From: Chloroflexota bacterium
GTDB taxonomy: Bacteria; Chloroflexota; Dormibacteria; Aeolococcales; Aeolococcaceae
Assembly (NCBI GenBank): GCA_005880985.1
Contig: VBIQ01000018.1
Location: 1 to 56,243 of the forward strand
Reading direction: 5' to 3'
Length of the DNA stretch: 56,243 nt
In this document: piece after piece, positions 16,408-25,245 of the stretch
How positions within the stretch are numbered: position 1 is the stretch's first letter
Layout: every line of letters starts with the position of its first letter
Made by a program: the position numbers and the translations under genes
Notes under the pieces: model-generated
The model's database searches: none
Told to the model about the DNA's origin: nothing
The model's input: the letters and a program-made list of their open reading frames with translations, nothing else

Positions 16408-17075
16408 CCCTCCTCGACCAGCACGGTTCCCGCCGCGCTGCGCTGGATGAGGCGCGGGTGGCCCTCGACCTCCAGCCGGAGCCGCTCATCGTCGGTCTCG
16501 CCGCCGAGCATCCGCACCCGCGTCCCGAGGCCGATCCCGAGGGAGCGGAGCATTGCCAGCAGCGGCGTGTCCTCGATGGCGATCCGGCGGACCGTCGCCG
16601 TGGTTCCGTCGGTCAGCGTCGTCAGCGGACGCAGGTTGAGCTCCGGCTCCGCGGCATCGTCCTCCATGATCGGGTGACCGTGGGGACAGGTGGCGGGGTG
16701 GCCGAGAAAGTCGGCGAGCCGCTCGGTGACCAGCGGTGAGAAGGCATGCTCCAGCCGGTGCGCCTCATCGTGGACCTCCTCCCAGCCGAAGCCGAGGACG
16801 TCGACCAGGAAGCGCTCCGCCAGCCGGTGTCGGGTGACCAGGGTGCGGGCCATCGCCAGGCCCGCCGGGGACAGGACGATGCGCCGCCCCGGTTCCAGCA
16901 GTCCCTGCTGCCGGAGGCGGCCCACCATCTCGGTGACCGATGCTGGGCTCACCGCCAGCTGCTCCGCCAGGCGGGCGCCCAGCACCGCATCTCCGCCGAC
17001 CGCCAGGCGGTAGATGGTCACCAGGTAGTCCTCGATGACCGTGCTGGTGCGAAGCGCAGCGTGCCCACCGCCCAT
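16404..17075 (-). CDS. DtxR/MntR-family metal-dependent transcriptional regulator
   Basis: 223 aa. The N-terminal winged helix (VIEDYLVTIYRLA through VSPASVTEMVGRLRQQGLL) is followed by the DtxR dimerisation and metal-binding domain with LTRHRLAERFLVDVLGFGWEEVHDEAHRLEH, where Glu, His and Glu-His residues match metal ligands. A C-terminal FeoA/SH3-like domain follows (LTTLTDGTTATVRRIAIED). Such proteins repress Fe2+ or Mn2+ uptake genes when metal is plentiful. CPHGHPI between the domains is typical. Its targets are not evident here. The start at ATG 17075 is placed by a -10 box 6 nt upstream. Confidence 0.9.
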   Translation of the reverse strand: MGGGHAALRTSTVIEDYLVTIYRLAVGGDAVLGARLAEQLAVSPASVTEMVGRLRQQGLLEPGRRIVLSPAGLAMARTLVTRHRLAERFLVDVLGFGWEEVHDEAHRLEHAFSPLVTERLADFLGHPATCPHGHPIMEDDAAEPELNLRPLTTLTDGTTATVRRIAIEDTPLLAMLRSLGIGLGTRVRMLGGETDDERLRLEVEGHPRLIQRSAAGTVLVEEG

Positions 17076-17081
17076 GGCTGC

Positions 17082-17087
17082 AGGGTA
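17082..17087 (-). promoter_or_regulatory. -10 box (TACCCT) for the DtxR-family gene
   Basis: On the minus strand TACCCT is followed by 6 nt and ATG 17075, so transcription would start at or next to the start codon (leaderless). It lies in the 16 bp between the thioesterase stop and this gene. Confidence 0.5.
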
Positions 17088-17091
17088 GCCC

Positions 17092-17541
17092 CTAGATCGA
17101 GTCGGGACGGACGACGATGAGGCGGACGTTGGCGACCGCCAGCTCACGGCCATCGCCGGCGTCGCGCATCGCCACCCTCCACGACTGGGTGCGGCGGCCG
17201 GCGTGCTGCGGCAGGGCCTCGGCAACCACCTCGGCGCCGGCCCGCGCGGTGCGCAGAAAGGTGGTGTGGTTCTCCAGCCCCACGGCGCCGCTGCCGGGGT
17301 CGTGCCGTGCCGCGGAGAGCGCAGCGCCGACGCTGGCCACGGTCTCCGCCAGGCTCGCGTAGACGCCGCCGTGAACCACCCCGTAGGGCTGCAGATGCTG
17401 CGGGCCGATCCGCAAGCGGGCGACCACCCGCTCGGGCGAGGCCTCCTCGAACTCCAGGCCCAGCGCGCCGTTGAAGCCCGTCGCCGCACTCTCCGTCAGG
17501 GCCTGCAGGGTGAGCTCGGGCCCGGGAGGCTGCTCGCTCAA
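17092..17541 (-). CDS. PaaI-type hot-dog thioesterase
   Basis: 149 aa. The segment PYGVVHGGVYASLAETVASVGA is the active-site helix of the PaaI/YbgC-type acyl-CoA thioesterases, preceded by VVARLRIG and followed by GLENHTTFLRTARAG (typical NxxFLRPAxxG strand). It probably hydrolyses aromatic or medium-chain acyl-CoA in the cytoplasm. I place the start at TTG 17541, where TTGA overlaps the stop of the LysM-CHAP gene; the frame continues upstream but only as antisense-type composition. Operon with the wall hydrolase, without an obvious functional link. Confidence 0.85.
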   Translation of the reverse strand: MSEQPPGPELTLQALTESAATGFNGALGLEFEEASPERVVARLRIGPQHLQPYGVVHGGVYASLAETVASVGAALSAARHDPGSGAVGLENHTTFLRTARAGAEVVAEALPQHAGRRTQSWRVAMRDAGDGRELAVANVRLIVVRPDSI

Positions 17542-18470
17542 TAGATGAACCCGATCAGGTCGATGCTCGAGGTGGTGATGGTGCGCTGGTCGACCACTCC
17601 CCAGCCCGCGTGGTTCATCTCCGAGATGACAAAGCTGCCGTCGGGGTTGACCCTTTCCACGAAGGCCACGTGCCCCACCCAGCTGCCCCACATCACCACG
17701 ATGGCGCCCGCCGCCGGCACCTGTCCGGTGGGGCGGCCGAACTCCTGCGCGTTGCGGAACCACGCCCAGGCGTCGCCGTTCCAGGGCACGTCGCGGCGGC
17801 TCCAGACGTAATAGGTGCACTGGCCGAAGGGAAAGCGGCCGCCCGAGGCGCGGTGGAACTGGCTCGAGGGAACGCCGGGCTGCCCGCCGTCGGTGGGGAC
17901 CACCGCCGCCGAGGGCAGCGATCGAGGGGGGGCTGCGTGGGCGGGAACCTGCAGCCAGGTGCCGGGGGCCAGCGGCGTGTCCGCGGCGAGATGGTTGTAG
18001 TCGAGCAGCGAGCGCGGATCAATCCCGAGGCGGCGGCCGAACTGGCTGGGGCTCTCGCCGGCCTGCGCCTGCACCAGCGCACCCGGTCCGGGAGGCACCA
18101 GCAGCGGCGTGCCCGGAGCCGGTTCGAGGCCGTCCCGGATGCGGTTCGCCCAGCGCATGGCGCCGGCGTCGCCGTGGAGGGTGGCGGCGATGCGCTCGAG
18201 GGTGTCGCCGGGGGCGGCGACGACGGTCTGGGCCGGACGCTCGGCGGTCGCGGGGGCGGTGGGGAGCCGCTCGATGATCGCCCCGCTGCGGGTCGCATCA
18301 CCGGCGGCCTCGCCGATCGGCATCGACACCAGGCGTGAAGCCTGGTGTGGTGCGAGCACCGCGATGGCTGCCACCGCCGCCAGGACGCAGGCGTGCCTGA
18401 GGAGACGATCTCGCACCGCGGATAGGTTTCCCTTCGGACCGGCGGCGGCCGCATCACTGGCTGCCGCCAC
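17538..18470 (-). CDS. Exported LysM-CHAP peptidoglycan amidase/endopeptidase
   Basis: 310 aa. An N-terminal hydrophobic segment (CVLAAVAAIAVLAP) serves as signal or anchor. Two LysM-type wall-binding modules follow (VAAPGDTLERIAATLHGDAG... and VQAQAGESPSQFGRRLGID...), then a CHAP domain with the nucleophile Cys in FPFGQCTYYVW and the His in SWVGHVAFVERV. CHAP enzymes cut peptide cross-links or the amide bond in peptidoglycan. The start is GTG 18470; a downstream GTG at 18416 would still keep the signal segment. It shares the short divergent region with the USP fusion gene. Confidence 0.85.
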   Translation of the reverse strand: MAAASDAAAAGPKGNLSAVRDRLLRHACVLAAVAAIAVLAPHQASRLVSMPIGEAAGDATRSGAIIERLPTAPATAERPAQTVVAAPGDTLERIAATLHGDAGAMRWANRIRDGLEPAPGTPLLVPPGPGALVQAQAGESPSQFGRRLGIDPRSLLDYNHLAADTPLAPGTWLQVPAHAAPPRSLPSAAVVPTDGGQPGVPSSQFHRASGGRFPFGQCTYYVWSRRDVPWNGDAWAWFRNAQEFGRPTGQVPAAGAIVVMWGSWVGHVAFVERVNPDGSFVISEMNHAGWGVVDQRTITTSSIDLIGFIY

Positions 18471-18530
18471 CCGCGATCCGCCGAGGACCGCGGAAGGCTA
18501 GCAGAGGCCCGTCAGGGGTGTCAAAGCGTG

Positions 18531-18536
18531 TACATT
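18531..18536 (+). promoter_or_regulatory. -10 box (TACATT) before the USP fusion operon
   Basis: TACATT lies 12 nt before ATG 18549, implying a leader of about 5 nt. It would drive the whole overlapping gene series that begins here. Confidence 0.45.
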
Positions 18537-18548
18537 CGGCGGCCCCCC

Positions 18549-20582
18549 ATGTACTCGCGCATCTATGTGCCGCTGGACAACTCCGAGCACAGCAATGCCT
18601 GTGTGGAGGTGGCCACCAGCCTGGCGGCGGCGTGGGGAGCGACGTGCGTCGGCAGCCACGTCTATGCGGCGCGGATGCACGACTACCGCTTCAAGCAGAT
18701 GGAGTACACCCTCCCCGAGGAGTACCAGGACGAGACGGAGCTGCTGCGCCAGCGGCGCATCCACGACAGCCTGATCACCACCGGGCTGCAGCTGATCAGC
18801 GACTCGTACACGGACGTGATGCGGTTCCGCTGCCTGGAGCGGGGGGTGGCGTTCGAGTCGAAGAGGATGGACGGGCGCAACTGGGAGGAGCTGGTCCGTG
18901 ACATCAACGATCCCGCCAGCGGATACGAGCTGGTGGTGATCGGCGCGCTGGGGATGGGGGCGGTGAAGGAGTCGCGGTTGGGGAGCGTGGTCGACCGGGT
19001 TGTCCGTCGCGTCCGCACCGACACCATGGTGGTGCGCCGCACCGGCGACGCGGCCATGGAGGGTGACATCCTGGTCTGCGTCGATGGTTCGCCGCAGTCG
19101 TTCGGTGGGTTGCGCACCGCGCTCGCACTGGGCCGCGCGCTCGGCAAGCGGGTCGAGGCGGTCGCCGTCTACGACCCCTACCTGCATTACGCGGTGTTCA
19201 ACAGCATCGTCGACGTGCTCTCCGAGAAGGCCTCCAAGGTCTTCCGCTTCAAGGAGCAGGAGGCGCTGCACGAGGAGATCATCGACACCGGCCTTGCCAA
19301 GATCTATGAGTCGCACCTCAAGGTCGCCCGCGCCGCGGCCGAGGAGGAGGGGGTCGACCTGGCCATCACCCTGCTCGACGGCAAGGCGTTCGAACAGCTG
19401 GCCCGCTTCAGCCGAGAGCGCCGGCCCTGGTTGGTGGTGACCGGCCGTATCGGGGTTCACTCCGACCAGTCGATGGACATCGGCAGCAACGCCGATCAGC
19501 TGCTCCGCCTGCTCGACTGCAACATGCTGCTCAGCAGCCGCACCCATCTGCCGCCCATCGACGTGCGCGCCGACGCGGCGGTGACCTGGACTCTCGAGGC
19601 TGAGGCGCGCATGGAACGCATCCCGGCAGCGGCCCGGGGCATCGCCCGCACCGCGGTGCTGCGCTGGTGCATCGAGCGCGGCCACAGCGTGGTCTCATCG
19701 GGTGACGTCGACAGCGCCATCGACGAGCTGATGCCGTTCCAGCGGACCATGCGGCGCATCGGCGAGGTCGCCGAGACCCTCGGTGCCGCCGAGCGCGCCA
19801 TGCTCGCCGAACCGGCGGTCGCCGAGGCGCGCTCGGTGTGCCGGAGCTGCGGCTATGCGGCCCGCGCCTCCTCGCCGGTGCGGTGTCCGGTGTGCGGCGG
19901 CCCCGGCACCGGATTCGAGCCGATCGACGTGACAACCCTTCTCGCCGCCGCCGCCGCCGAGGGTGACGCGTCCGAGACCGCCTTCGACGGCCACAAGCTG
20001 GGCTGGACCCTGGAGGCGCGCACCCTGCTGCACCAGCTGCCTGCGGGGTATCTGCGCCGCCGGGTGAAGGCGATCATCGAGAAGCATGCGCGAACGCGCC
20101 GGCTGCCGGTGATCACCGGATCGGCGGTCGAGCCGTACGTGTTGCCCGAGCTGGAGGCGCTCGACGGCCGCGCCGGTCCCCATCGCGCTCCGCTCGCCGG
20201 CGAGACGCCGGCGCGGGCGCCGGCGTCGCCAGGGGACGGGGAGGGTTCGCTTCCCTGGACCCTCGAGGCGGAGAGCAGGTTGGAACGCATCCCCGAAGGC
20301 TTCCTCCGCAACCTCGCCCGCGAGCAGGTCGAGCGGATCGCGCTGGCCGTCGACGCCGCCAGTGTCACCGAGGTCCACGCCGACGCCGGCATCGCCGAGG
20401 CGCGGGCGCGGATGCGCGACGCTCTCGGGCCGGACGGCGCGTCCTCATCGGGCTGTCCGTTCAGCGGCGCAGGGGAGGAGCGGGTGGGGCCAGGAACCGA
20501 CGCGCTCAACGAGGTGACCGCCGGCTTCGTCGAGGCGCTGGGCAAGAGGATGACCACCAGGCGAACCCGCGCCGGCAGCTGA
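18549..20582 (+). CDS. USP-USP-PCP_red-rubredoxin-like-PCP_red-PCP_red fusion protein
   Basis: 677 aa, soluble. Residues 1-165 and about 170-330 are two universal-stress-protein (alpha/beta nucleotide-binding) folds, seen in RIYVPLDNSEHSNACVEVA and DILVCVDGSPQSFGGLRTAL. Three copies of a motif W-TLEAExRxERIPxxxxRxxAR follow at about 346-392, 485-532 and 569-613. They match the PCP_red domain of the protochlorophyllide reductase BchB/ChlB C-terminus. Between copies 1 and 2 lies a four-cysteine site (Cys431, 434, 446, 449) with rubredoxin-like context CGYAA...CPVCGGPGTGFEPI. ATG 18549 is chosen over an in-frame GTG at 18528. It is coupled (TGATG) to a CydA-like gene, which suggests a regulatory or electron-carrier role for the respiratory module. 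No other (bacterio)chlorophyll gene is seen. Confidence 0.8.
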   Translation: MYSRIYVPLDNSEHSNACVEVATSLAAAWGATCVGSHVYAARMHDYRFKQMEYTLPEEYQDETELLRQRRIHDSLITTGLQLISDSYTDVMRFRCLERGVAFESKRMDGRNWEELVRDINDPASGYELVVIGALGMGAVKESRLGSVVDRVVRRVRTDTMVVRRTGDAAMEGDILVCVDGSPQSFGGLRTALALGRALGKRVEAVAVYDPYLHYAVFNSIVDVLSEKASKVFRFKEQEALHEEIIDTGLAKIYESHLKVARAAAEEEGVDLAITLLDGKAFEQLARFSRERRPWLVVTGRIGVHSDQSMDIGSNADQLLRLLDCNMLLSSRTHLPPIDVRADAAVTWTLEAEARMERIPAAARGIARTAVLRWCIERGHSVVSSGDVDSAIDELMPFQRTMRRIGEVAETLGAAERAMLAEPAVAEARSVCRSCGYAARASSPVRCPVCGGPGTGFEPIDVTTLLAAAAAEGDASETAFDGHKLGWTLEARTLLHQLPAGYLRRRVKAIIEKHARTRRLPVITGSAVEPYVLPELEALDGRAGPHRAPLAGETPARAPASPGDGEGSLPWTLEAESRLERIPEGFLRNLAREQVERIALAVDAASVTEVHADAGIAEARARMRDALGPDGASSSGCPFSGAGEERVGPGTDALNEVTAGFVEALGKRMTTRRTRAGS

Positions 20583-21856
20583 TGGCCCCGCTGGGCCTGA
20601 GCGTCCCAACCCCGCAGTTTCCGGTGGTGGGCAACAACATTCCCATCGCCGTCGCCTTCATGCTCCACATCGCGGTCGCCTCGTACAGCCTGGGGGCCAT
20701 CGCCATCGCACCGGTGATGGAGGCGCGCGCGGTCCGCACCGGCGACCCGCTGGCGAGGCGCTACGCCAGGAGCCTGGCCAACAGCTACTACCTGGTCTTC
20801 AGCCTGGGGGCGACCCTGGCGGTGTTCGCGGTGGTCTTCCTGATCGGTCTGTACGGACGCGAGTTCGGCGACCTCGTCAACGTCTTCCTGCCGCTGGTCG
20901 GGGTGATCTTCGGCCTGTTCCTGCTGCTGACCCCGCTGCTCGTCCTCTATCGCAACAGCTTCGACAGCATGCCGCCCCGGGCGCACATCACCCTCGGCTT
21001 CGCCGTCCTGGCGCTGCAGGCGCTCTTCGTGGTGGGGATCAGCGCGCTCGACACCTACCTGATCACCCCCAACCATGCCGGCTTTGTCGACGGCGCGCGC
21101 AACGCGCCATACCTTCCGCTGGTTCTCCACCGGATCATCGCCAGTGTCTCATGGACGGCGCTGTTCCTCGCCGGTTTCGCCGCCATCCGCCTGGCGCGGG
21201 CGACCGACGAGAAGGAGCGCGTCTTCCAGTCCTGGGCGGCGCGGGTCAACATCCGCATCGGACTGCTGGCGGCCGTGCTCATGCCCATCGACGGCTTCGC
21301 CCTGGTCGAGGTGCTCAAGAACGTGCAGCCCGGCTTCTTCGGCAACCTGGTCGACGGTCAGGCCGCCTACCTCTTCGTCATCCAGCAGATCCTCTTCGCC
21401 GGAGTGCTGCTCGGCGGCAACATCGCCCTGGCGCTGGAGATGCCGCGTGGCGAGCGGCTCGACACGCTCGGCAGCGGGGCGATCGTGGTGACCGCGGCCG
21501 GGATGGTGCTCGGCATCATGCCGGCGCAGGTATTGGGCAGTGACATCTTCTGGCTGCGGTACCTCGGCATCGGCGCGGCCACGGTCGCCACGCTGGTCCA
21601 CGTTGTCATCCGCACCGTGCCGGCGCGTGCGATGCCTCGTCTCGCCGCCGCCCCCGGGGCGTATGCGGCGCTTCCCTACACCGTGTCGCCGCGCTCGCGC
21701 CAGGCCCTGGTGAGCGCCGGGGTGCTGGCCCTGGTGCTGGCGCTCTTCATGGGCTACCTCAAGGAGGAGGCGCGCGGCAACTACTCCCTCTACGGTGAGC
21801 TGACCCAGCAGCAGGGCCAGGGTCCCTTCAACCCGAACCCGAGCATCTACCCATGA
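20582..21856 (+). CDS. CydA-like (cytochrome bd subunit I-like) membrane protein 1
   Basis: 424 aa with about nine to ten helices. It follows the cytochrome bd subunit I pattern. FPVVGNNIPIAVAFMLHIAVAS has a histidine at the position of the b595 ligand. LDTYLITPN corresponds to the SWMQTP loop. LVLHRIIASVSWTALFLAGF carries the histidine equivalent to the b558 ligand. The long quinol-binding Q-loop (GWxxxEVGRQPW) of true CydA is absent and the GREF loop lacks the usual acidic proton-channel residues, so it may be an electron-transfer or quinone-binding relative rather than an oxidase. No cydB is present. The start overlaps the fusion gene stop by 1 nt and the end overlaps the next gene. Confidence 0.78.
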   Translation: MAPLGLSVPTPQFPVVGNNIPIAVAFMLHIAVASYSLGAIAIAPVMEARAVRTGDPLARRYARSLANSYYLVFSLGATLAVFAVVFLIGLYGREFGDLVNVFLPLVGVIFGLFLLLTPLLVLYRNSFDSMPPRAHITLGFAVLALQALFVVGISALDTYLITPNHAGFVDGARNAPYLPLVLHRIIASVSWTALFLAGFAAIRLARATDEKERVFQSWAARVNIRIGLLAAVLMPIDGFALVEVLKNVQPGFFGNLVDGQAAYLFVIQQILFAGVLLGGNIALALEMPRGERLDTLGSGAIVVTAAGMVLGIMPAQVLGSDIFWLRYLGIGAATVATLVHVVIRTVPARAMPRLAAAPGAYAALPYTVSPRSRQALVSAGVLALVLALFMGYLKEEARGNYSLYGELTQQQGQGPFNPNPSIYP

Positions 21857-22122
21857 CACTGCGCCTGCTGCTCGAAGAACGCACCGCTCAGAACTTCCAG
21901 GCCGCCTGGTACTACTCGCTGCTCGGCTTCGGCGTGGCCGTGCTGGTGCTCGCCGGCGCGGTGCTGGTGCAACTGCTGCTGCGTCCGATGTGGCGCTCCG
22001 GTGACCGTGCCCTGGCGGTCATCGTGGCGGCGGTGACCGTTACCGCCGTGATCTTTCTGGGCGCCATCCTGGTGACCGTGGCGGTGACCCTGCTGCCCAG
22101 CGCCGCGGGCCGCGGAGGCTGA
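21853..22122 (+). CDS. Small two-helix membrane protein of the respiratory module
   Basis: 89 aa with two transmembrane helices (about 21-45 and 55-80) and an amphipathic N-terminus rich in Arg and Glu. No cysteine, no CxxCH and no obvious cofactor ligand. It overlaps the upstream CydA-like gene by ATGA and is 2 bp ahead of the Rieske gene, so it is probably a structural subunit, comparable in size to the small subunits of b6f or bd complexes. The family is not recognised. Confidence 0.65.
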   Translation: MTLRLLLEERTAQNFQAAWYYSLLGFGVAVLVLAGAVLVQLLLRPMWRSGDRALAVIVAAVTVTAVIFLGAILVTVAVTLLPSAAGRGG

Positions 22123-22124
22123 CC

Positions 22125-22622
22125 GTGCTGCGACTCACCCGGCGCCGGATGGTGCAGCTGACCGGGCTCGGGGCGGCTGCCATCGGCTTGATGCTGAGCA
22201 TCCCGGCCATCGGCTTCCTGCTCAGCCCGCTGTTCCAGAAGACGCGAGAGACCTGGGTCCGGGTGGGAGCCCTGCCCGACCTGACGGTGGATCAGCCCAA
22301 GCCGATCACCCTCAAGGTGCCCAGCGGCGAGGCCTACGACACCACGCCGGTGGACCGCATCGCCTACCTGGTGCGCAAGAGCGACGGCGCCACCCTGGTG
22401 CTGACCAACACCTGCAGCCACATGCAGTGCGACGTCCACTTCGATCCCACCCTGCAGCAGTTCCTCTGTCCCTGTCACGGTGGTCTCTACGACGTCCACG
22501 GCAACAACATCGGCGGTCCGCCGCCTTCGCCGCTGCCTCAGTGGGTGCACCGCCTCGAGCCGGACCCGCAGACGGGACAGACGATCCTCTTTGTCAAAAA
22601 CGCCTACGACGAGAGCATCTGA
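22125..22622 (+). CDS. Rieske [2Fe-2S] protein
   Basis: 165 aa. The N-terminus carries a twin-arginine-like motif (TRRRMVQLTG) and one anchor helix, as in bc1/b6f Rieske proteins exported by Tat. Cluster ligands are intact: box 1 C97-S-H99-M-Q-C102 and box 2 C115-P-C117-H118-G-G, with Cys102 and Cys117 placed for the stabilising disulfide. The residue after CPCHG is Gly instead of the Ser found in high-potential bc1 proteins, which predicts a lower midpoint potential. Start is GTG 22125. The cytochrome b gene follows with a 1-nt overlap (TGATG). It is the likely first electron acceptor from quinol at the Qo site. Confidence 0.93.
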   Translation: MLRLTRRRMVQLTGLGAAAIGLMLSIPAIGFLLSPLFQKTRETWVRVGALPDLTVDQPKPITLKVPSGEAYDTTPVDRIAYLVRKSDGATLVLTNTCSHMQCDVHFDPTLQQFLCPCHGGLYDVHGNNIGGPPPSPLPQWVHRLEPDPQTGQTILFVKNAYDESI

Positions 22623-23809
22623 TGCTCCGCTTCGCCACCCGCCCGCTGTCTCGCCGCTTCCGCTCCGGCTACCGCTGGGTGGACGAGCGCGCCGGGACCA
22701 CCGACCTGGTGCACAAGGGTCTCTACGAGGCGGTTCCCGATCGTGGCGCGTGGGCGTACACCCTGGGCAGCGCCACCCTGGTCCTCATCGTGCTGCAGTT
22801 CTTCACCGGGATCTTCCTGCTGCTCACCTACGTCCCCTCCTTCGCCAGCGCCTGGGACAGTCTCCGCTTCCTGCAGACCAGCGACCGCTTCGGCAACTGG
22901 GTCCGCGGCATGCACCTGTGGAGCGCCTACGTGCTGATCCTGGTGATCGGCCTGCACATGCTGCGCACCTTCCTCTCGGCCAGCTACAAGCGACCGCGTG
23001 AGCTCAACTGGGTGTCGGGCGGCATCCTCTTCTTCCTCGTCCTGGGCCTGGCGATCACCGGCGCCATGCTGCCGATGGACAACGCCGGGTACTGGACCAC
23101 GGTGGTGGTCACCAACATCCCCCACTACCTGCCGTTCATCGGAGACGCGATCCGCACCCTGTGGCGCGGCGGTGACTTCGTCGGCCCGATCACCCTGACT
23201 CGGACCTTCGCCATCCACATCTGGGTGCTGCCCTTCCTGCTGCTCGCCCTGATCGGCGCCCACCTCTACCTGCTGCGCCGGCACGGCGAGTTCGGCGCCT
23301 GGGTCAACTACTCGACCACCACCGACGATCCCGACCGGGAGATCGCGGAACGGATTCGCCGAGCGGAGCCGCCGTATCCGACGCTGCGCATCGAGCGTCA
23401 GTACGCGGCTCCCCGCAAGACCGTCGGTTTCTTCCCCAACCAGCTGTTCAAGGACACGGTGGTCAGCATCGTGCTGGTGGCCATCATCTTCGTCTTTGGC
23501 TTCATCGCCGGCGCGCCGCTCGACGCCAGGGCCGACCCCGCGACGCTGACCTACGTGCCGAGTCCGGAGTGGTTCTACCTGCCGCTCGACCAGTTGCTGG
23601 TGCTGACCCCGCAGACCTACCTGATCGCCTTCGGGGTGTTCCTGCTCGTCGGTCTGGGATCGCTCGCCCTGATCCTGCTGCCCTTCTACGACCGGAGCCC
23701 GGCGCGGCGGCCGCTGTCGCGCCCCGAGGTGCTGGTGCCGGGGCTCTTCCTGGCCTTCATGGTGGTGATCCTGGCCGTGCTCGGTGTCAACCGGCTGTAC
23801 GGCCTCTGA
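22622..23809 (+). CDS. Cytochrome b (b6 plus subunit IV in one chain)
   Basis: 395 aa. The N-terminal four-helix part has heme ligands H98/H112 (HX13H) and H199/H214 (HX14H); the HX14H spacing is that of cytochrome b6. The C-terminal part carries SPEWFYLPLDQLLVL (PEWY equivalent at the Qo site) and three further helices, corresponding to b6f subunit IV. The position of the cysteine that binds heme cn in b6 is Thr47 here (AYTLGSAT), so heme cn is probably absent. Quinol oxidation would feed the Rieske protein made by the gene just upstream. No cytochrome c1 or f gene follows; a second CydA-like gene does. Confidence 0.92.
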   Translation: MLRFATRPLSRRFRSGYRWVDERAGTTDLVHKGLYEAVPDRGAWAYTLGSATLVLIVLQFFTGIFLLLTYVPSFASAWDSLRFLQTSDRFGNWVRGMHLWSAYVLILVIGLHMLRTFLSASYKRPRELNWVSGGILFFLVLGLAITGAMLPMDNAGYWTTVVVTNIPHYLPFIGDAIRTLWRGGDFVGPITLTRTFAIHIWVLPFLLLALIGAHLYLLRRHGEFGAWVNYSTTTDDPDREIAERIRRAEPPYPTLRIERQYAAPRKTVGFFPNQLFKDTVVSIVLVAIIFVFGFIAGAPLDARADPATLTYVPSPEWFYLPLDQLLVLTPQTYLIAFGVFLLVGLGSLALILLPFYDRSPARRPLSRPEVLVPGLFLAFMVVILAVLGVNRLYGL

Positions 23810-23820
23810 GGATCGCAGCC

Positions 23821-25245
23821 GTGCTCGCAGCCTCGCTCACCGCCGTCCCCGGGAACCTGTTCGGCAACGGTCTGGCGGTGGCCCTCGTTGTGCTGCTGCA
23901 CGTGCAGATCGCGACCTTCATCACCGGCGCCTCGACCCTGGCGGTGGTCAGCGAGAGCATCGCCATGGCGCGCAACGACCCGCGCCATGCTCGCCTGTCG
24001 CACGACCTGGTCAAGGCGAGTGCCTACGTCTTCACCTTCGGGTCGGCGGTCGCGATCTTCTTCATGATCTGGGTTCTGACGGCGCTGTGGGGCCTGTTCT
24101 TTGTCGACCTCCAGCGCATCACCTTCTACATGTTCGTCTTCGAGGCGGCGGCCTTCGTGGTCGAGATCGCCCTGCTGTACAGCGTCTACGCCAACTGGGG
24201 TCGCCTGGAGGCGTACCGCCGGGCCAGGCTCGGCCTGCTGGTGCTGCTCGCCGTGGTCCTCTGGTTCCAGATGTTCTTCATCAACGTGGTTGCCAGCTAC
24301 ATGCTCACCCCCAACGGCGGCGATGTGAATCAGCTCTCCCAGGTCCTCAACCCAACCTTCCTGCCGCTGCAGCTGCATCGCACCGTGGGCAACATCGCCT
24401 GGGCCGGCGCGGTGCTGGCCTTCTATGCGGGCCTGCGCTACCTGCTGGCGACGCGCCGGGCGCGCCGCGAGGCCGCCGTCGGCACCGTCCCGGCACGCTC
24501 GGTCGGTGCTATGTCGGCCTCCCGGTTCGCACCCGGCTCGCCGCCGCCGGCTGCGCGCGACAGCCGGCTGCCCTACTGGGATTGGCTGGGTCAGTGGGGC
24601 GTGCTCTGGGCGGTGGGCCTGAGCCTCTTCCAGATCTGGATCGGCTACAGCTACGCCAAGGAGGTGCAGCTGCACGCCTTCCCCGCGTGGTTCCGGATGA
24701 TGCGCGGGGCGCTCTCCAACGTCTTCCTGGTGCAGATCTTCCTGCTGGGGATGATCTTCATCCTCGGCACCCTCTATTTCTGGCGACGGATGACGGCGTC
24801 GGGGGCGCGCGGCACGCGGACCCAGATCGTCTGCCTGGTGATCATCGTGCTCGCCACGCTGCTGGCCATCCAGCCCGCCTGGTTCGCGCTCAGCCTCCCC
24901 GACGTGCAGGCTGCCCACCTCGACCGGCCCTGGTGGGACGGCGGGCTGCTCAACCCGATCGGAGACTTCATCCCCAACAAGGTCTTCGCGCTGGTGGTGA
25001 TCATGCTCTGCGGGCTGGTGGCCATCACCTCCTACCTGCGCGCCTACAGCCGGGGCGAGGTGCGCATGGGCGAGACCACCCGGCGGCTGCAGGGGGTGCT
25101 GCTCGCCCTGGGGGTGACGGTCTCGCTGATGATGGCGACGATGGGGGTGATCCGTGAGAACTCGCGGCAGCCGTTCCTGATCCACGGCGAGCTGCGGCTG
25201 CAGCACCAGCAGATCGTCACCACCCCACCGCAGGCGCCACCATGA
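23821..25245 (+). CDS. CydA-like (cytochrome bd subunit I-like) membrane protein 2
   Basis: 474 aa, about ten helices, clearly related to cytochrome bd subunit I. VVLLHVQIATFITGAST carries the first heme-ligand histidine. INVVASYMLTPNGGDVNQL... matches the SWMQTPVG loop, and LNPTFLPLQLHRTVGNIAWAG provides the second histidine. The Q-loop motif is again missing, and a Pro/Ala-rich linker near residue 235 divides it into two halves. Start GTG 23821 follows GAGG after the cytochrome b stop; the frame is open further upstream only as overlap. It overlaps the next gene by 4 nt. Two CydA-like proteins around a Rieske/cytochrome b pair with no CydB is not a standard oxidase operon. Confidence 0.78.
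   Translation: MLAASLTAVPGNLFGNGLAVALVVLLHVQIATFITGASTLAVVSESIAMARNDPRHARLSHDLVKASAYVFTFGSAVAIFFMIWVLTALWGLFFVDLQRITFYMFVFEAAAFVVEIALLYSVYANWGRLEAYRRARLGLLVLLAVVLWFQMFFINVVASYMLTPNGGDVNQLSQVLNPTFLPLQLHRTVGNIAWAGAVLAFYAGLRYLLATRRARREAAVGTVPARSVGAMSASRFAPGSPPPAARDSRLPYWDWLGQWGVLWAVGLSLFQIWIGYSYAKEVQLHAFPAWFRMMRGALSNVFLVQIFLLGMIFILGTLYFWRRMTASGARGTRTQIVCLVIIVLATLLAIQPAWFALSLPDVQAAHLDRPWWDGGLLNPIGDFIPNKVFALVVIMLCGLVAITSYLRAYSRGEVRMGETTRRLQGVLLALGVTVSLMMATMGVIRENSRQPFLIHGELRLQHQQIVTTPPQAPP

Noticed and set aside
18549..20582. Bacteriochlorophyll biosynthesis gene
   Set aside because: Only the small PCP_red motif is shared; the nitrogenase-like catalytic domains of BchB/ChlB are absent and no other bch gene is present.
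20582..25245. Ordinary cytochrome bd oxidase operon
   Set aside because: No CydB, no Q-loop motif in either CydA-like protein, and a Rieske/cytochrome b pair between them.
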